NCBI RefSeq assembly: GCF_040222955.1
Contig: NZ_JAVKCA010000021.1
Coordinates: 310,001-374,000, forward strand
DNA from: Marinoscillum sp040222955
GTDB taxonomy: Bacteria > Bacteroidota > Bacteroidia > Cytophagales > Cyclobacteriaceae
Length of the DNA: 64,000 nt
Direction of reading: 5' to 3'
Below, one piece after another: positions 63,510 to 64,000 of the stretch. Within the stretch, counting starts at the first letter, position 1. Every line of letters starts with the position of its first letter. A model generated the notes under the pieces. It saw only the letters and a program-made list of their open reading frames with translations, searched no databases and was not told where the DNA came from. Position numbers and translations under genes: made by a program.

Positions 63510-64000
63510 TTAATAATCCTTTTCATCGTCGATATCATCGATCAAAAGTCCCTTGGTCTTTTCCAGAATATTCTGAAAAAACTTAGCGCCTTGCTTGTTG
63601 CGAGGCTTCAAAGCCTTGCCTTTAGCTATTTTCTCATTGTATCGGTCTTCCCTGATGTCGATGGCCCTGAAGCCGGACAGCACCAAACCTACTGAAGTAG
63701 CATACATCGGGCTCTTCACGGCATCTACTTTGCTCTTACCCAAATGCTCATTTGGATAGCCAATGCGTGTATCCAGTCCGGTCATGTACTCAAACAACTG
63801 CTGTAAATTGGTCAGCTGCGAGCCACCACCGGTCACTACGATACCAGCCGCCAGTTTCTTATGAAAACCAGAGGTAATGATCTCGGTGTGCACCATCTCT
63901 ATGATCTCCTCCATACGGGCTTCGATCACATGGGCCAGGTTCTTTAATGAAATCTCCTTGGGTGCTCTGTTTCTCAATCCGGGGATAGACACAATCTCAT
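63510..64000 (-). CDS. ftsA: cell division protein FtsA, C-terminal part (runs off the window)
   Basis: The frame is open to base 64000, so only about the last 163 residues are seen. Features: EIVSIPGLRNRAPKEISLKN, IIEARMEEIIEMVHTEI-type helix, the ATP/phosphate strand AAGIVVTGGGSQLTNLQQLF, and SPMYATSVGLVLSGF. FtsA tethers FtsZ to the membrane; its order before ftsZ is the usual one. The tail (KAKGLLIDDIDDEKDY region) lacks an obvious amphipathic membrane helix of E. coli type. The gene ends 72 bases before the ftsZ start. Confidence 0.93.
   Translation of the reverse strand, partial: EIVSIPGLRNRAPKEISLKNLAHVIEARMEEIIEMVHTEIITSGFHKKLAAGIVVTGGGSQLTNLQQLFEYMTGLDTRIGYPNEHLGKSKVDAVKSPMYATSVGLVLSGFRAIDIREDRYNEKIAKGKALKPRNKQGAKFFQNILEKTKGLLIDDIDDEKDY

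Noticed and set aside
1..64000. tRNA, rRNA, CRISPR, transposase or prophage
   Set aside because: None found on reading both strands; gene content is core chromosome.

Overview
The window looks like ordinary chromosome from a member of the Bacteroidota, most likely the class Cytophagia, and probably marine. The grounds are: an arginine operon with the acetyl/succinyl-ornithine carbamoyltransferase type of argF; a Na+-translocating NADH:quinone reductase; secreted proteins ending in both known kinds of type IX secretion (T9SS) sorting domain; one-polypeptide TPR-kinase-receiver-AraC regulators; a BlaI/BlaR1 pair whose BlaR1 carries TonB-like and carboxypeptidase-regulatory domains; and repeated matches to the Bacteroidetes promoter (TTG, about 20 bases, TAnnTTTG). 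I see no rRNA, tRNA, CRISPR array, transposase or prophage.

Layout. 1-5540: leftward arginine operon (GNAT, argG, argC, proC, argF', argB, start of an argE-like gene) with a long structured leader. 5576-10900: DUF502 protein, then nqrABCDE with its own promoter and terminator but no nqrF. 10969-13590: fabD, an unlisted 49-residue lipoprotein, cmk and ispH, coupled by overlapping stop/start codons. 13594-18213: a DCC-family protein and two tandem paralogous T9SS cargo proteins with different sorting signals. 18320-21890: sdhCAB between a clear promoter and terminator. 21944-32135: a large anchored protein, a MATE exporter, a protein resembling a nucleotidyltransferase that has lost its catalytic acids, an M3 peptidase, and a MscS channel with a quinone oxidoreductase. 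32226-39401: one 2,391-residue leucine-rich-repeat surface protein. 39684-47600: LuxR regulator, hydrolase, blaI-blaR1 with three identical operators, a small ExbB-like protein, a membrane LytTR regulator and a first hybrid sensor. 47701-55613: tyrA and an aromatic aminotransferase behind a second hybrid sensor, then a padR/ABC-permease pair. 56001-60788: cystathionine gamma-synthase/lyase, DinB protein, acyl desaturase, K+/H+ antiporter. 60789-64000: a MITE-like repeat, a small unknown protein, ftsZ and the 3' end of ftsA.

How it fits together. Most genes are housekeeping (amino acids, respiration, lipid precursors, division). The accessory part is cell-surface proteins exported by T9SS and membrane or envelope sensing. 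The most interesting signals are small: the arginine leader with an Arg-Arg mini-ORF, Ala at the acyl-specificity position of the carbamoyltransferase, the hidden lipoprotein gene, the nucleotidyltransferase-like pseudoenzyme, the BlaI operator triplet overlapping its promoter, a terminator with no known upstream gene at 55717-55746, and the 179-bp MITE-like element. All calls come from reading the sequence; no database search was run.
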